A program made the position numbers and the translations under genes. Shown here one piece after another: positions 27,317 to 34,787 of a stretch of DNA of 64,000 nucleotides (position 1 is its first letter; every line of letters starts with the position of its first letter). A model generated the notes under the pieces. That model saw nothing but the letters and a program-made list of their open reading frames with translations. It made no database searches and was not told the DNA's origin. Source of the stretch: Sphingosinicella xenopeptidilytica (GTDB lineage: Bacteria; Pseudomonadota; Alphaproteobacteria; Sphingomonadales; Sphingomonadaceae); the NCBI RefSeq assembly GCF_042676985.1, contig NZ_JBHTIK010000015.1:62001-126000 (forward strand), written 5' to 3'.

Positions 27317-27748
27317 ATGGCTATTCTCGTTCACGGAACTGCGAGTGCGATCAACCTGGGTTCGGACTATTCCTACGCCGCGAGTGCGAGCCACGGCCCG
27401 GTCGCCATCAAGAACCAGCTCGTAAGCCTGCGCATCGACAACAAACCGGTGCTGTTCAAGACGCGCACGCTACCTTCGATCAGCGAAGGCGATCGTGTCG
27501 CTGTCGTCGGCACGGACAAGAACGGGACGCTCGAAGCCGTGGCGCTCCGCAACCTGACGACCGGGGCGGGCTATTACATGCCGACTGTGATGCCGATGGT
27601 GCTCGCGGCGGTGCTCGTCGTCATCGGCCTGCCGCTCATCCCGTTTCTGGGTATCGGCCTGCTGTTCGTGGGTTTTGGCGGCTGGATTCTCTACAAGGGC
27701 TATTCGGCGCACACCGCGATCAACCAGCTCAAAGCTTTCCAGCCTTGA
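27317..27748 (+). CDS. Small membrane protein of unknown function
   Basis: A 143-residue protein I do not recognise. Residues about 1-85 look beta-rich and soluble (MAILVHGTASAINLGSDYSY, then NQLVSLRIDNKPVLFKTRT, SEGDRVAVVGTDKNG), which could be a small OB- or SH3-like barrel. Two helices follow (about 90-106 and 108-127), then a short cytoplasmic tail. The start ATG 27317 has GGAGGG at a good spacing. It is separated from DUF1467 by 75 bases that include a small CTCCGC/GCGGAG stem. It converges with the coiled-coil gene, 11 bases apart. Confidence 0.75.
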   Translation: MAILVHGTASAINLGSDYSYAASASHGPVAIKNQLVSLRIDNKPVLFKTRTLPSISEGDRVAVVGTDKNGTLEAVALRNLTTGAGYYMPTVMPMVLAAVLVVIGLPLIPFLGIGLLFVGFGGWILYKGYSAHTAINQLKAFQP

Positions 27749-27759
27749 TCCGAGAGCGC

Positions 27760-30111
27760 TCAGCGCAGGCGTTCGGTCGCCTGCGCCAATGCCACGTAGA
27801 GCTTGCCGAGGTCTGACGACAGCAGCGTCATCGAAAGTGCGTTGCCGTCGCGGTCCGCGTTGAAGCGGCGGAGCATCGCCTCGAAATCGTGGATGTAGCG
27901 GCGCACGCCGTCGCGGAACTCGGCGTCCTCGCTGTAGCGGCGCGTGACTTCCTTGGCATCGCGGTTCGTGAGGAGCTGCACGGCGCGGCGCGAGAAGACG
28001 CCGCGTTCGCCCGCGAGATACTGCTTCCACGCCGTCTCGGTGACCTCCGCCGAAAGACCCTTGGCGATGTCGATCGAGGCGCTGTTGAGCGCTTCGACGA
28101 GCAGTTCGGACTGGCGGCCGATGTCTTTCCGGAGCGCGGCATCGAGATGTGCGTCCGCTTCGTTGACGCGCGTTTCGATCGCGGCGGCGGTTTCGGCGAC
28201 CGACACGAGCTGGCGCGACAGGCGCTCGGCGGCGGCCTGCGCAGCGTCGGCACTACGCGCGCCTGCGGTTTCCAGCGCCTTGATCTGCGTTTCCACGGGC
28301 TCGATCGCGCTTTGGCGCACAGCTTCGCGCGACGCCTTCGAAAGCGCCTCGCGCGCTTCCTCGACAACGGCTTCGAGCGCGCTCTTCACCGTACCCGCCG
28401 TCTGCGCCGCAACCTCGCGCACGCGCCCGAGCGCGTCGATCAGCTGCGTCGTCGCGCTGAGCGCCGTGCTTTCCGCCGAGCGTTCGACGCCCGAGAGGAT
28501 GCCCTGCGCCGCCTCGATCTCGCCGCGCACCTTGGCCACCACGGCTTCGAGGCTTTCGCGCTGATCTTCGAGCCCGTCGAGCAGTTCGTCGATCGCTTTC
28601 CGCCCCGCGGCAATCGGCGAGTTGATCGCCGCAGCACGTTCGGAGACGCGGTCGATGTCCTGGGACAGGTTCGTGACCGAGCCGCGCAGCGCGTCGATGG
28701 CACCAAGGCCCTTTTCAGCGCCTGCCGGCACGCCCTCGGCAAGCGAGACGAGCGCCTGATCCGTCGCCGCACGTACCGATGCGAGCGCGTCGCCGATCTC
28801 TTTCGCCGCGCCGCGCGTGGTGCCGAGCGGCGTCGAAAGCGAATCGATTTCGCCGCGCACCTGCGCGATCCGCGCGGAAAGGCTGGCGAGGACGCTTTCG
28901 CTCGAATTGGCGGCGTTGCCGAGCTTGGCATCCAGCACGCTGAAACCGCGCTCGACGGTATCGAGGAAGCCGCGGCTGCCCGCGTCCTGCTCGCTGATGC
29001 GTCTGCTGAGCTCGGAAACATGCTCGGCGATGGCGGTGATCCTGCCTGCGATGGTCTCGATGGCGCGGCCGCCGATGTCTTCAAGGTCGAGCGAAGTGCG
29101 CGAGATCGCGGCGGCAAGCGCTGCCGTCTGTGCCTCGACACCGGCACGCGTGGCTTCCAGCGCCTCGCCGGTCTTGGCGAGCGCCGCGTCGCCGCTCGCT
29201 TCGAGCGCAGTCGCATAGGTGCCGAGACGGCTCTCCGCATCGCCGGCGGAGGTGGCAATGGCGGAAATCACGCTGGTGAGGCTTGCGGTCGCGGCCTTGG
29301 CCTGCGCGCCCGCTTCCTCGCTGCGCGTCCACACCGCGGCGAGCAGGTCTTCGGTTTCCTGAAGCTGCGTGCGTGCATCCGTTGCGCTCGTGGCGAGCAG
29401 CCCGGCGATGCGGTTCACCTGCGCTTCCGCTTCGGGGAGGGCGCTTGCCAGCGAATCGAAGCTGGCGCGTGCCTTGTCGCTGCTCTCGGCGAGCGCCGCA
29501 GAGCTGGCATCGATCGCGGCGCGGTCTTCGGCGAGCGTTCCGGCGAGCGTGCGTGTGCGGTGCACGGCGGCGTCCGTGGCGGTAACGAAGCCCTCGACCT
29601 CCTCGGCGAACACCTTGCGCAACCCTTCGACGCGCATGGTCACGGCCGCCAGTACGGAATCGATGCTTTCAAGCTGCGTGCGCGTTTCGCGTGCGGTGAG
29701 TGCGAAGCGCTCCTCGGCGGCTTCGATTCGCGCCAGCATCTCGCGTTGCTGCCCCGGCCACACGCGCGCGGCGACGAGCGCGATCAGCCAGATCGCCGAA
29801 AGCGGCGCGGCAACACCGCCCGCGACACCCGCCCATTCGGTCAGCGTCAGCGCACCGACGCCCGCCGAACCGGCGATCAGCCAGACGACGGCAGCGGCAA
29901 GCGCCAGCCACGCGAGCGAGGCGAGGGCGGCGAACAGCAGCACGCGGCTGGAAAACGTCGGCACGGCATCGTCCACGGCCTCGTCATCCATCTGGCGCAG
30001 ACGCCTCATCGGCGCCGACGTATCCGGCTCAGCGTCGGACACGGGGCTCTGCTGCCACGTGTAGTCCGGCGGAAGCTTTTCCGGAAACGACCGCCGACCG
30101 ACTGGACTCAT
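27760..30111 (-). CDS. Membrane-anchored coiled-coil protein, two N-terminal helices (TipN-like layout)
   Basis: A 783-residue protein. Residues 1-50 are polar and proline-containing. Two hydrophobic segments follow (about 54-77 and 85-110). A roughly 550-residue Ala/Glu/Ser-rich region of repeated helices comes next, almost free of Pro and Trp, with heptad-like patterns. A distinct C-terminal domain (about 680-783) contains TAWKQYLAGERGVFSRRAVQ and MTLLSSDLGKLYVALAQATE. Caulobacter TipN, a cell-pole marker, has the same two-helix plus long coiled-coil design, but likeness of layout is not homology. An uncharacterised sphingomonad family is the safe call. It diverges from the Hpt gene. Confidence 0.8.
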   Translation of the reverse strand: MSPVGRRSFPEKLPPDYTWQQSPVSDAEPDTSAPMRRLRQMDDEAVDDAVPTFSSRVLLFAALASLAWLALAAAVVWLIAGSAGVGALTLTEWAGVAGGVAAPLSAIWLIALVAARVWPGQQREMLARIEAAEERFALTARETRTQLESIDSVLAAVTMRVEGLRKVFAEEVEGFVTATDAAVHRTRTLAGTLAEDRAAIDASSAALAESSDKARASFDSLASALPEAEAQVNRIAGLLATSATDARTQLQETEDLLAAVWTRSEEAGAQAKAATASLTSVISAIATSAGDAESRLGTYATALEASGDAALAKTGEALEATRAGVEAQTAALAAAISRTSLDLEDIGGRAIETIAGRITAIAEHVSELSRRISEQDAGSRGFLDTVERGFSVLDAKLGNAANSSESVLASLSARIAQVRGEIDSLSTPLGTTRGAAKEIGDALASVRAATDQALVSLAEGVPAGAEKGLGAIDALRGSVTNLSQDIDRVSERAAAINSPIAAGRKAIDELLDGLEDQRESLEAVVAKVRGEIEAAQGILSGVERSAESTALSATTQLIDALGRVREVAAQTAGTVKSALEAVVEEAREALSKASREAVRQSAIEPVETQIKALETAGARSADAAQAAAERLSRQLVSVAETAAAIETRVNEADAHLDAALRKDIGRQSELLVEALNSASIDIAKGLSAEVTETAWKQYLAGERGVFSRRAVQLLTNRDAKEVTRRYSEDAEFRDGVRRYIHDFEAMLRRFNADRDGNALSMTLLSSDLGKLYVALAQATERLR

Positions 30112-30245
30112 GGTGCACGACCCCCGCGAAACCTGTTGTATGAAAACCCCTCGCGCACCTGTCTATCACCGCCCGTGCGGACAGGACAGCCCGGCAATCT
30201 GCATTTGTCGACAGTTTGTTAACACTCGTCGCCGAACATGGCCGC

Positions 30246-30554
30246 ATGAACCCCGAATCCGCCCCCGCTTTCCTGCCGCACCGCCTGCTCGAAATCACGG
30301 GCGGGGACACGGCATTGTTCGACGACCTGATGTCGGAATTCCGCGAGAATTTGCCCGCCTATGCCGCCGAACTGCGCGCTGCGAAGGATCGCACGGGCTG
30401 GAAAGCCGCCGCGCATCGCTTGAAAGGTGCGGCGCAGGCCATCGGCGCGGAGGCCATCGGTGCGATCGCACTGCTTGCCGAACTGTCGGCGCCGGGCGAT
30501 AGCGCGCTCCTTGCGCGCCTCGACGCTGAGATCATGCGCTTCTCAAGCTTCTAA
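30246..30554 (+). CDS. Histidine phosphotransfer (Hpt) domain protein
   Basis: A 102-residue four-helix Hpt protein. AAHRLKGAAQAIGAEAIG matches the Hpt core HxLKGxA, with His57 as the phosphoryl acceptor. It relays phosphate between a kinase/receiver and a further receiver, but no partner is adjacent. The ATG at 30246 (MNPESAPAFLPHRLLEI) was preferred over an in-frame TTG at 30216. The 134-base region shared with the divergent coiled-coil gene includes GTTAAC at 30218. A palindromic repeat follows the stop. Confidence 0.88.
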   Translation: MNPESAPAFLPHRLLEITGGDTALFDDLMSEFRENLPAYAAELRAAKDRTGWKAAAHRLKGAAQAIGAEAIGAIALLAELSAPGDSALLARLDAEIMRFSSF

Positions 30555-30602
30555 AGCATCGTGCGGAAAAGTGGGAACCGGTTTTCCGCCAGCAACGATG
30601 CG
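30555..30602. repeat. Alphaproteobacterial intergenic palindromic repeat
   Basis: GCATCGT (30556-30562) pairs with ACGATGC (30595-30601), and GCGGAAAA (30563-30570) with TTTTCCGC (30582-30589). The centre is GTGGGAACC. The core AAAAGTGGGAACCGGTTTT is a dispersed palindromic element I remember from many alphaproteobacterial genomes, usually just after genes. Here it lies between the convergent Hpt and CDP-alcohol transferase genes, where its stem-loop could also slow transcription. No second copy was noticed in the window. Confidence 0.7.
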
Positions 30603-30639
30603 TCAACAAAGAGATAGCGCGCGCGTCCTGCGTCTGATT

Positions 30640-31470
30640 TCACGCTGGGCGCTCTAGCAGCGCGGCTTCGCGCGCGCGGCGCGCGCGTTCGATCAGAATT
30701 GCCGAAAGGCTGAGGCCAAGGATTTCCCAAAGCCAGTACCAGAGCGGGCTTCCGGCAAGGCAGGCGATGAAGATCGCAAGCGTTCGCCCGCTCGCACCAA
30801 GGATCGTGGCAGCCAGGAGAATAGGGCGCAACCTCTCCACGTAGCGCGCACGCAGCGCCGGGTTCGCGCCAAGCGCGGTATCAAGCGCCTGCGCACCCGG
30901 CATCAACTTCGCCTGAAGCGCATTGTAGCCGATTTCGAGGAAACCGCCGACGGCTGCACGCGGCACAAAGCCGGGCTGGCCTGCGCTTCGCCGGATGAAC
31001 ACCTCGCGCTGCAGTTCGTACCATGCAGCCTGCACGACGTGCGCGGCACCCGCCGCAACCGCAAACGGCAGGCTGACGCCTATGCCAACCTCGTGTGCCG
31101 CCGCGAAGGCAAGACTGAGATAAACGAGGATGAAAACGCTGTAGTCGCAGAAGCCGTCGAGGAAGCGCCCGAACTCGCTGGTCCGCCCCGTGGCGCGCGC
31201 AGTCATGCCGTCGAGCCCGTCGAAGACGTGCCACGCCAGCATCGCGGCGAAGCCGGCAAGCGCCATCGCTGGGGTCTCGTAGTGAAAATAGGCCCATGCG
31301 GCGACGAGACCGAAGCCGATCCCGGCGATCGAAATGGCGTTCGGCGGGATACGAAGCTTCACCGCTATTGGCAGCAATGCACGCGAGACCGGGTGAACGA
31401 CCGCGATGTTCAGCGGTTCCTCTATGGCCCGGGGGCGTCCGCCGTCTGCTGTGTCGACTGTGGAATGCAT
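30640..31470 (-). CDS. CDP-alcohol phosphatidyltransferase family membrane enzyme
   Basis: A 276-residue membrane protein with about six helices. The catalytic motif is complete: Asp84 and Asp87-Gly88, then Ala91-Arg92, Gly101, Asp105 and Asp109 (DGLDGMTAR then GRFLDGFCD). These enzymes bind a CDP-linked substrate and transfer a phospho-alcohol to an acceptor hydroxyl. Its start faces a second, unusual member of the same family (31560) across an 89-base divergent region, and inositol-phosphate genes follow there. Phosphatidylinositol- or archaetidylinositol-type transfer is therefore a reasonable guess, but the acceptor is unknown. Confidence 0.85.
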   Translation of the reverse strand: MHSTVDTADGGRPRAIEEPLNIAVVHPVSRALLPIAVKLRIPPNAISIAGIGFGLVAAWAYFHYETPAMALAGFAAMLAWHVFDGLDGMTARATGRTSEFGRFLDGFCDYSVFILVYLSLAFAAAHEVGIGVSLPFAVAAGAAHVVQAAWYELQREVFIRRSAGQPGFVPRAAVGGFLEIGYNALQAKLMPGAQALDTALGANPALRARYVERLRPILLAATILGASGRTLAIFIACLAGSPLWYWLWEILGLSLSAILIERARRAREAALLERPA

Positions 31471-31502
31471 CGTATGCGATGTGCGCCGCTCTGGGGAGAG
31501 TT

Positions 31503-31522
31503 GGCAAGTCCGCTTGCTTGCC
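31503..31522. promoter_or_regulatory. Inverted repeat in the divergent promoter region of the two CDP-alcohol transferases
   Basis: GGCAAG (31503-31508) and CTTGCC (31517-31522) form a perfect dyad with an 8-base spacer, placed in the 89 bases between divergent starts at 31470 and 31560. This is the layout of an operator that would control both genes. No regulator gene is adjacent, and the sequence is not a motif I know. Confidence 0.35.
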
Positions 31523-31559
31523 CTTATGGTCCGCCATCCATTCAGACCCGGAGACGTCG

Positions 31560-32918
31560 ATGGCGCTTGTGGCGCTGCTCTATGCCCATCATTTCAGCGC
31601 CGGGGCGGACGAACCGCTGGCCGCGCTCGGCATCACGGGAATCGCCTCGGTCGACCGGCAGATTCGCCAGTGCCGACGTGCGGGTGCCGAGCGCGTCGTT
31701 GTCATGGTCGAGCGTGTGACGCCCCGCCTCGCCGCCGCACTCGATCGCGCGCGCCGCGCATCGCCCGGTATCGAGGTCGTCCACGGCGGAGACGGCGTTC
31801 GCGCCGCGATCCGCGAGGAAGATAGCGTGCTCTCGCTCGACGAGGGGCTCGTCGCTGATGAACGCGCCATCGTCGCCGTCGCAGGTGCCACCGGTGATGT
31901 CGTGCTCGGTGTCTGGATGGAGGCGGATGAGCGCCCGATCACGGCGGAGCGGATCGCCTCTGACCGGTTCTTCGCCGGGCTTGCACGCTTTCCTGGACGT
32001 CTCGTTCGCAGCGTTGCGGGCCGTCTCGGCGATTGGGATATGCAGGCAACGCTGGTGCGCTCGGCGCTGGGGGAGGGGCCGCACACGCCCGTCGAGGTCG
32101 CGCGCATCCCCGCCTATTGCCCGTCGCGGCGGCGAGAGGTCCCGCTGCAATGGCGCCGCGTTGTTGATGCAGCGTCCGCTGAGGCAGCGACCACTGAAGC
32201 GCTGGCGTCCGCGCAGAAGGGCATCCTCGATTGGCCCGCGCGTTTCATCCACCCGCCGGTCGAGAATCTGCTCACCCGTCTGCTGCTGCCGACACCGCTC
32301 ACGCCCAATATGATCTCGGTGGGCGTGTTCCTGCTCGGGCTCGCCGCGATGGCGGCATTCGCGCTCGGCCATCTCTGGATCGGCCTTGTCCTCGCGCTCG
32401 TCATCGGGCCCCTCGACGGCGTGGACGGCAAACTTGCGCGGACCCGTGTCGAATTCTCGAAGTGGGGCGATCTGGAACATGTCGCGGACAAGGTCGTTGA
32501 GTACGGCTGGTTCGCGGCGCTCGCTTATTATTTCAATTCGGTCGGACACGGCGGCGCATGGCCGCTTGCTGCGATCTGCGTGGGTTTCGCGCTTGCCGAA
32601 GCCGTACAGGGCGAGTTTTTCCGGCGCTTCAGCGGCAAGCAGATCGACGACGCCGGCGAGTTCGAACGCCGCTTCCGGCTGGTCGCGGGCCGCCGCAACA
32701 CATTCTTCTGGAGCCTTTTGCCGTTTGCGGCGTTCGGCGCCTGGTATTTGGGCTTTGCGATGATCGCGGCGTACAGCGCGCTCACCTTCTTCGTCATGCA
32801 GGCACGCTTCTTCGTTCGGCTTCAGGAATATGGCAGCGAAAACAGCGATCGGATCGCCGCGAACTTTGCAAAGACGGCCTACACATTCTTGCCCGATTCA
32901 GCTGGCAACGCTAAGTGA
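31560..32918 (+). CDS. Fused protein: nucleotidyltransferase-like domain plus CDP-alcohol phosphatidyltransferase
   Basis: A 452-residue protein. Residues about 1-225 are soluble and have an alternating alpha/beta pattern (MALVALLYAHHFSAGADEPL, RQCRRAGAERVVVMVERVT) like a nucleotidyltransferase fold, but without the LAAGxGxR loop. Residues about 240-430 form a membrane CDP-alcohol transferase domain. Its motif is DGVDGKLAR (Asp286, Asp289) followed by GDLEHVAD, where Glu306-His307 stand at the usual third Asp and Asp310 remains. The layout resembles archaeal fused inositol-1-phosphate cytidylyltransferase/di-myo-inositol-phosphate synthases. ATG 31560 has GGAGA upstream; the earlier in-frame sequence is antisense shadow. 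The inositol synthase gene follows at 42 bases. Confidence 0.8.
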   Translation: MALVALLYAHHFSAGADEPLAALGITGIASVDRQIRQCRRAGAERVVVMVERVTPRLAAALDRARRASPGIEVVHGGDGVRAAIREEDSVLSLDEGLVADERAIVAVAGATGDVVLGVWMEADERPITAERIASDRFFAGLARFPGRLVRSVAGRLGDWDMQATLVRSALGEGPHTPVEVARIPAYCPSRRREVPLQWRRVVDAASAEAATTEALASAQKGILDWPARFIHPPVENLLTRLLLPTPLTPNMISVGVFLLGLAAMAAFALGHLWIGLVLALVIGPLDGVDGKLARTRVEFSKWGDLEHVADKVVEYGWFAALAYYFNSVGHGGAWPLAAICVGFALAEAVQGEFFRRFSGKQIDDAGEFERRFRLVAGRRNTFFWSLLPFAAFGAWYLGFAMIAAYSALTFFVMQARFFVRLQEYGSENSDRIAANFAKTAYTFLPDSAGNAK

Positions 32919-32960
32919 TCGTCGTCAACCGCGCAGTAGACGCGTCTCAGGATCTTTCCC

Positions 32961-34067
32961 ATGCATGAAGTAAGAGTAGCGGTCGTTGGTATCGGCAATT
33001 GTGCAAGTTCGCTTGTTCAGGGTGTCGCGCACTATCAGAACGGTGGTGCCAACGAGCAGATCGGCCTGCTGCACTGGGATCTCGGTGGTTATCGCCCCAA
33101 GGATATTCGTTTCGTTGCCGGTTGGGATGTCGATCGCCGCAAGGTCGGCCTTGATATCGCCGAGGCGATCTTCGCGAAGCCGAACTGCACGGCAGTGTTC
33201 TGCGATCATGTGCCGGAAACCAGCGTCCGCGTCCGCATGGGTTGCGTGCTTGATGGCGTCGGCGAGCATATGGCCGACTATCCCGACGACCGCACTTTCC
33301 TCGTGGCGGACGAAGCGGAGCCCGACAAGGACGAGGTCGTGCGCGTGCTTCGCGAAACGCGCGCCGACGTGCTGATGAATTACCTCCCCGTCGGTAGCCA
33401 GAAGGCGACCGAATTCTATGCCGAGTGCGCGCTCGAGGCCGGCGTTGCGTTCGTCAACAACATCCCGGTGTTCATCGCCAGCGACCCCGTTTGGGCGAAG
33501 CGCTTCAAGGATGCGGGCCTCCCCATCATCGGGGACGACATCAAGGCACAGCTCGGCGCCACGATCGTCCACCGCGTGCTCACCGACCTCTTCAAGAAGC
33601 GCGGTGTGAAGCTCGATCGCACGTACCAGCTCAACACCGGCGGCAACACCGACTTCCTCAACATGCTGAACCGCTCGCGTCTCGCTTCCAAGAAGGAGTC
33701 GAAGACCGAGGCCGTGCAGTCGGTCGCCGAGCGGCGCATGGATGACGAGAACATCCACGTCGGCCCGTCCGATTATGTGGCATGGCAGAACGACAACAAG
33801 GTTTGCTTCCTGCGCATGGAAGGGCAGCTTTTCGGCGGCGTTCCGATGAACCTTGAACTGCGCCTTTCGGTGGAGGACAGCCCCAACTCGGCGGGCGTCG
33901 CCATCGATATGATCCGCTGCGCGAAGCTCGCGCTCGATCGGGGCCTCTCCGGGCCGATCGATGCCGCCGCCAGCTATTTCTGCAAACACCCGCCGCGCCA
34001 GACGAGCGACGACCTTGCCTTCGCCGCGCTGGAAGCGTTCATCGCCGGCGGCGGCAAGCTACACTAG
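32961..34067 (+). CDS. ino1: Inositol-3-phosphate synthase (myo-inositol-1-phosphate synthase)
   Basis: A 368-residue NAD-dependent enzyme that converts glucose 6-phosphate to 1L-myo-inositol 1-phosphate (also numbered 3-phosphate). VAVVGIGNCASSLVQGV is the NAD-binding start. NYLPVGSQKATEFYAECALE, DDIKAQLGATIVHR and QLNTGGNTDFLNML are conserved catalytic segments of the bacterial/archaeal short form, as in Mycobacterium and Archaeoglobus. It lies between the CDP-alcohol transferase fusion and a cytidylyltransferase gene, 9 bases before the latter. That context gives the inositol phosphate a clear next step, to CDP-inositol. Confidence 0.94.
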   Translation: MHEVRVAVVGIGNCASSLVQGVAHYQNGGANEQIGLLHWDLGGYRPKDIRFVAGWDVDRRKVGLDIAEAIFAKPNCTAVFCDHVPETSVRVRMGCVLDGVGEHMADYPDDRTFLVADEAEPDKDEVVRVLRETRADVLMNYLPVGSQKATEFYAECALEAGVAFVNNIPVFIASDPVWAKRFKDAGLPIIGDDIKAQLGATIVHRVLTDLFKKRGVKLDRTYQLNTGGNTDFLNMLNRSRLASKKESKTEAVQSVAERRMDDENIHVGPSDYVAWQNDNKVCFLRMEGQLFGGVPMNLELRLSVEDSPNSAGVAIDMIRCAKLALDRGLSGPIDAAASYFCKHPPRQTSDDLAFAALEAFIAGGGKLH

Positions 34068-34076
34068 GACACCGCC

Positions 34077-34787
34077 ATGCAGGCCATCGTGCTTGCCGCC
34101 GGTTTCGGTAGCCGGCTCCGCAGTCACGCGCCATCAAAGCCGCTTGCCCTCGTCGCGGGACGGCCGCTGCTGCTCCACACGGTTTCGCGTCTCGCCGAAG
34201 CTGGCGTCGATGACGTCACGGTCGTGCTCGGGCACCGCGCCGAAGAGGTCGCGGCGGCGCTTGCGGAATGGAACCTGCCGCTCGCCGTGCGCACGGTCAC
34301 CGTTGCCGATCCGGCACTGCCGAACGGCGTATCCGTGTTGGCGGCTGCGCCTTTCATTGCGTCGCGTGCCTTGCTCGTGATGGCCGACCATCTCGTCGAC
34401 TCCACGCTCTACCGCGGCGTGGTCGAGGCGTCCGCCGAGGACGGCGCGCTGCTGCTCGGCGTCGATCGCCGCGTCGGCCACGCTTGGATCGACGAGGATG
34501 ACGTCACGCGCGTCCGCACCGAAGGCGATGCCATTGTCGCCATCGGCAAGCATCTTGAACCCTTCAACGGCTACGACACCGGCGTCTTCTCCGTTGGGAA
34601 ATCGCTGTTCGATGCGCTCTCCGGGCTTTCCGCGCCCAGCCTGTCGCAGGGCGTTGCCACGCTCGCCGCGTCGGGGCTTGCGTGCGCGGTCGAAACCGGG
34701 GATGGCGCTTGGCTCGACGTGGACGACGCGCGGGCGCTGGAGATCGCGGAGCGCTGGCTTGGCGCGAAAGGGGAGAGTGCTGCATGA
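34077..34787 (+). CDS. CTP:inositol-1-phosphate cytidylyltransferase (nucleotidyltransferase)
   Basis: A 236-residue nucleotidyltransferase. The CTP loop is intact (IVLAAGFGSRLRSHAPSKPL). LPNGVSVLAAAPFI, LLVMADHLVD and AIGKHLEPFNGYDTGVF resemble the archaeal inositol-1-phosphate cytidylyltransferase domain, which has an N-G-x-S loop, a M-x-DH metal motif and a conserved DTG. It would make CDP-inositol from the product of the neighbouring synthase. Other sugar- or choline-phosphate transferases cannot be excluded by eye, but the context favours inositol. It overlaps the Wzi-like gene by 4 bases (ATGA). Confidence 0.83.
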   Translation: MQAIVLAAGFGSRLRSHAPSKPLALVAGRPLLLHTVSRLAEAGVDDVTVVLGHRAEEVAAALAEWNLPLAVRTVTVADPALPNGVSVLAAAPFIASRALLVMADHLVDSTLYRGVVEASAEDGALLLGVDRRVGHAWIDEDDVTRVRTEGDAIVAIGKHLEPFNGYDTGVFSVGKSLFDALSGLSAPSLSQGVATLAASGLACAVETGDGAWLDVDDARALEIAERWLGAKGESAA

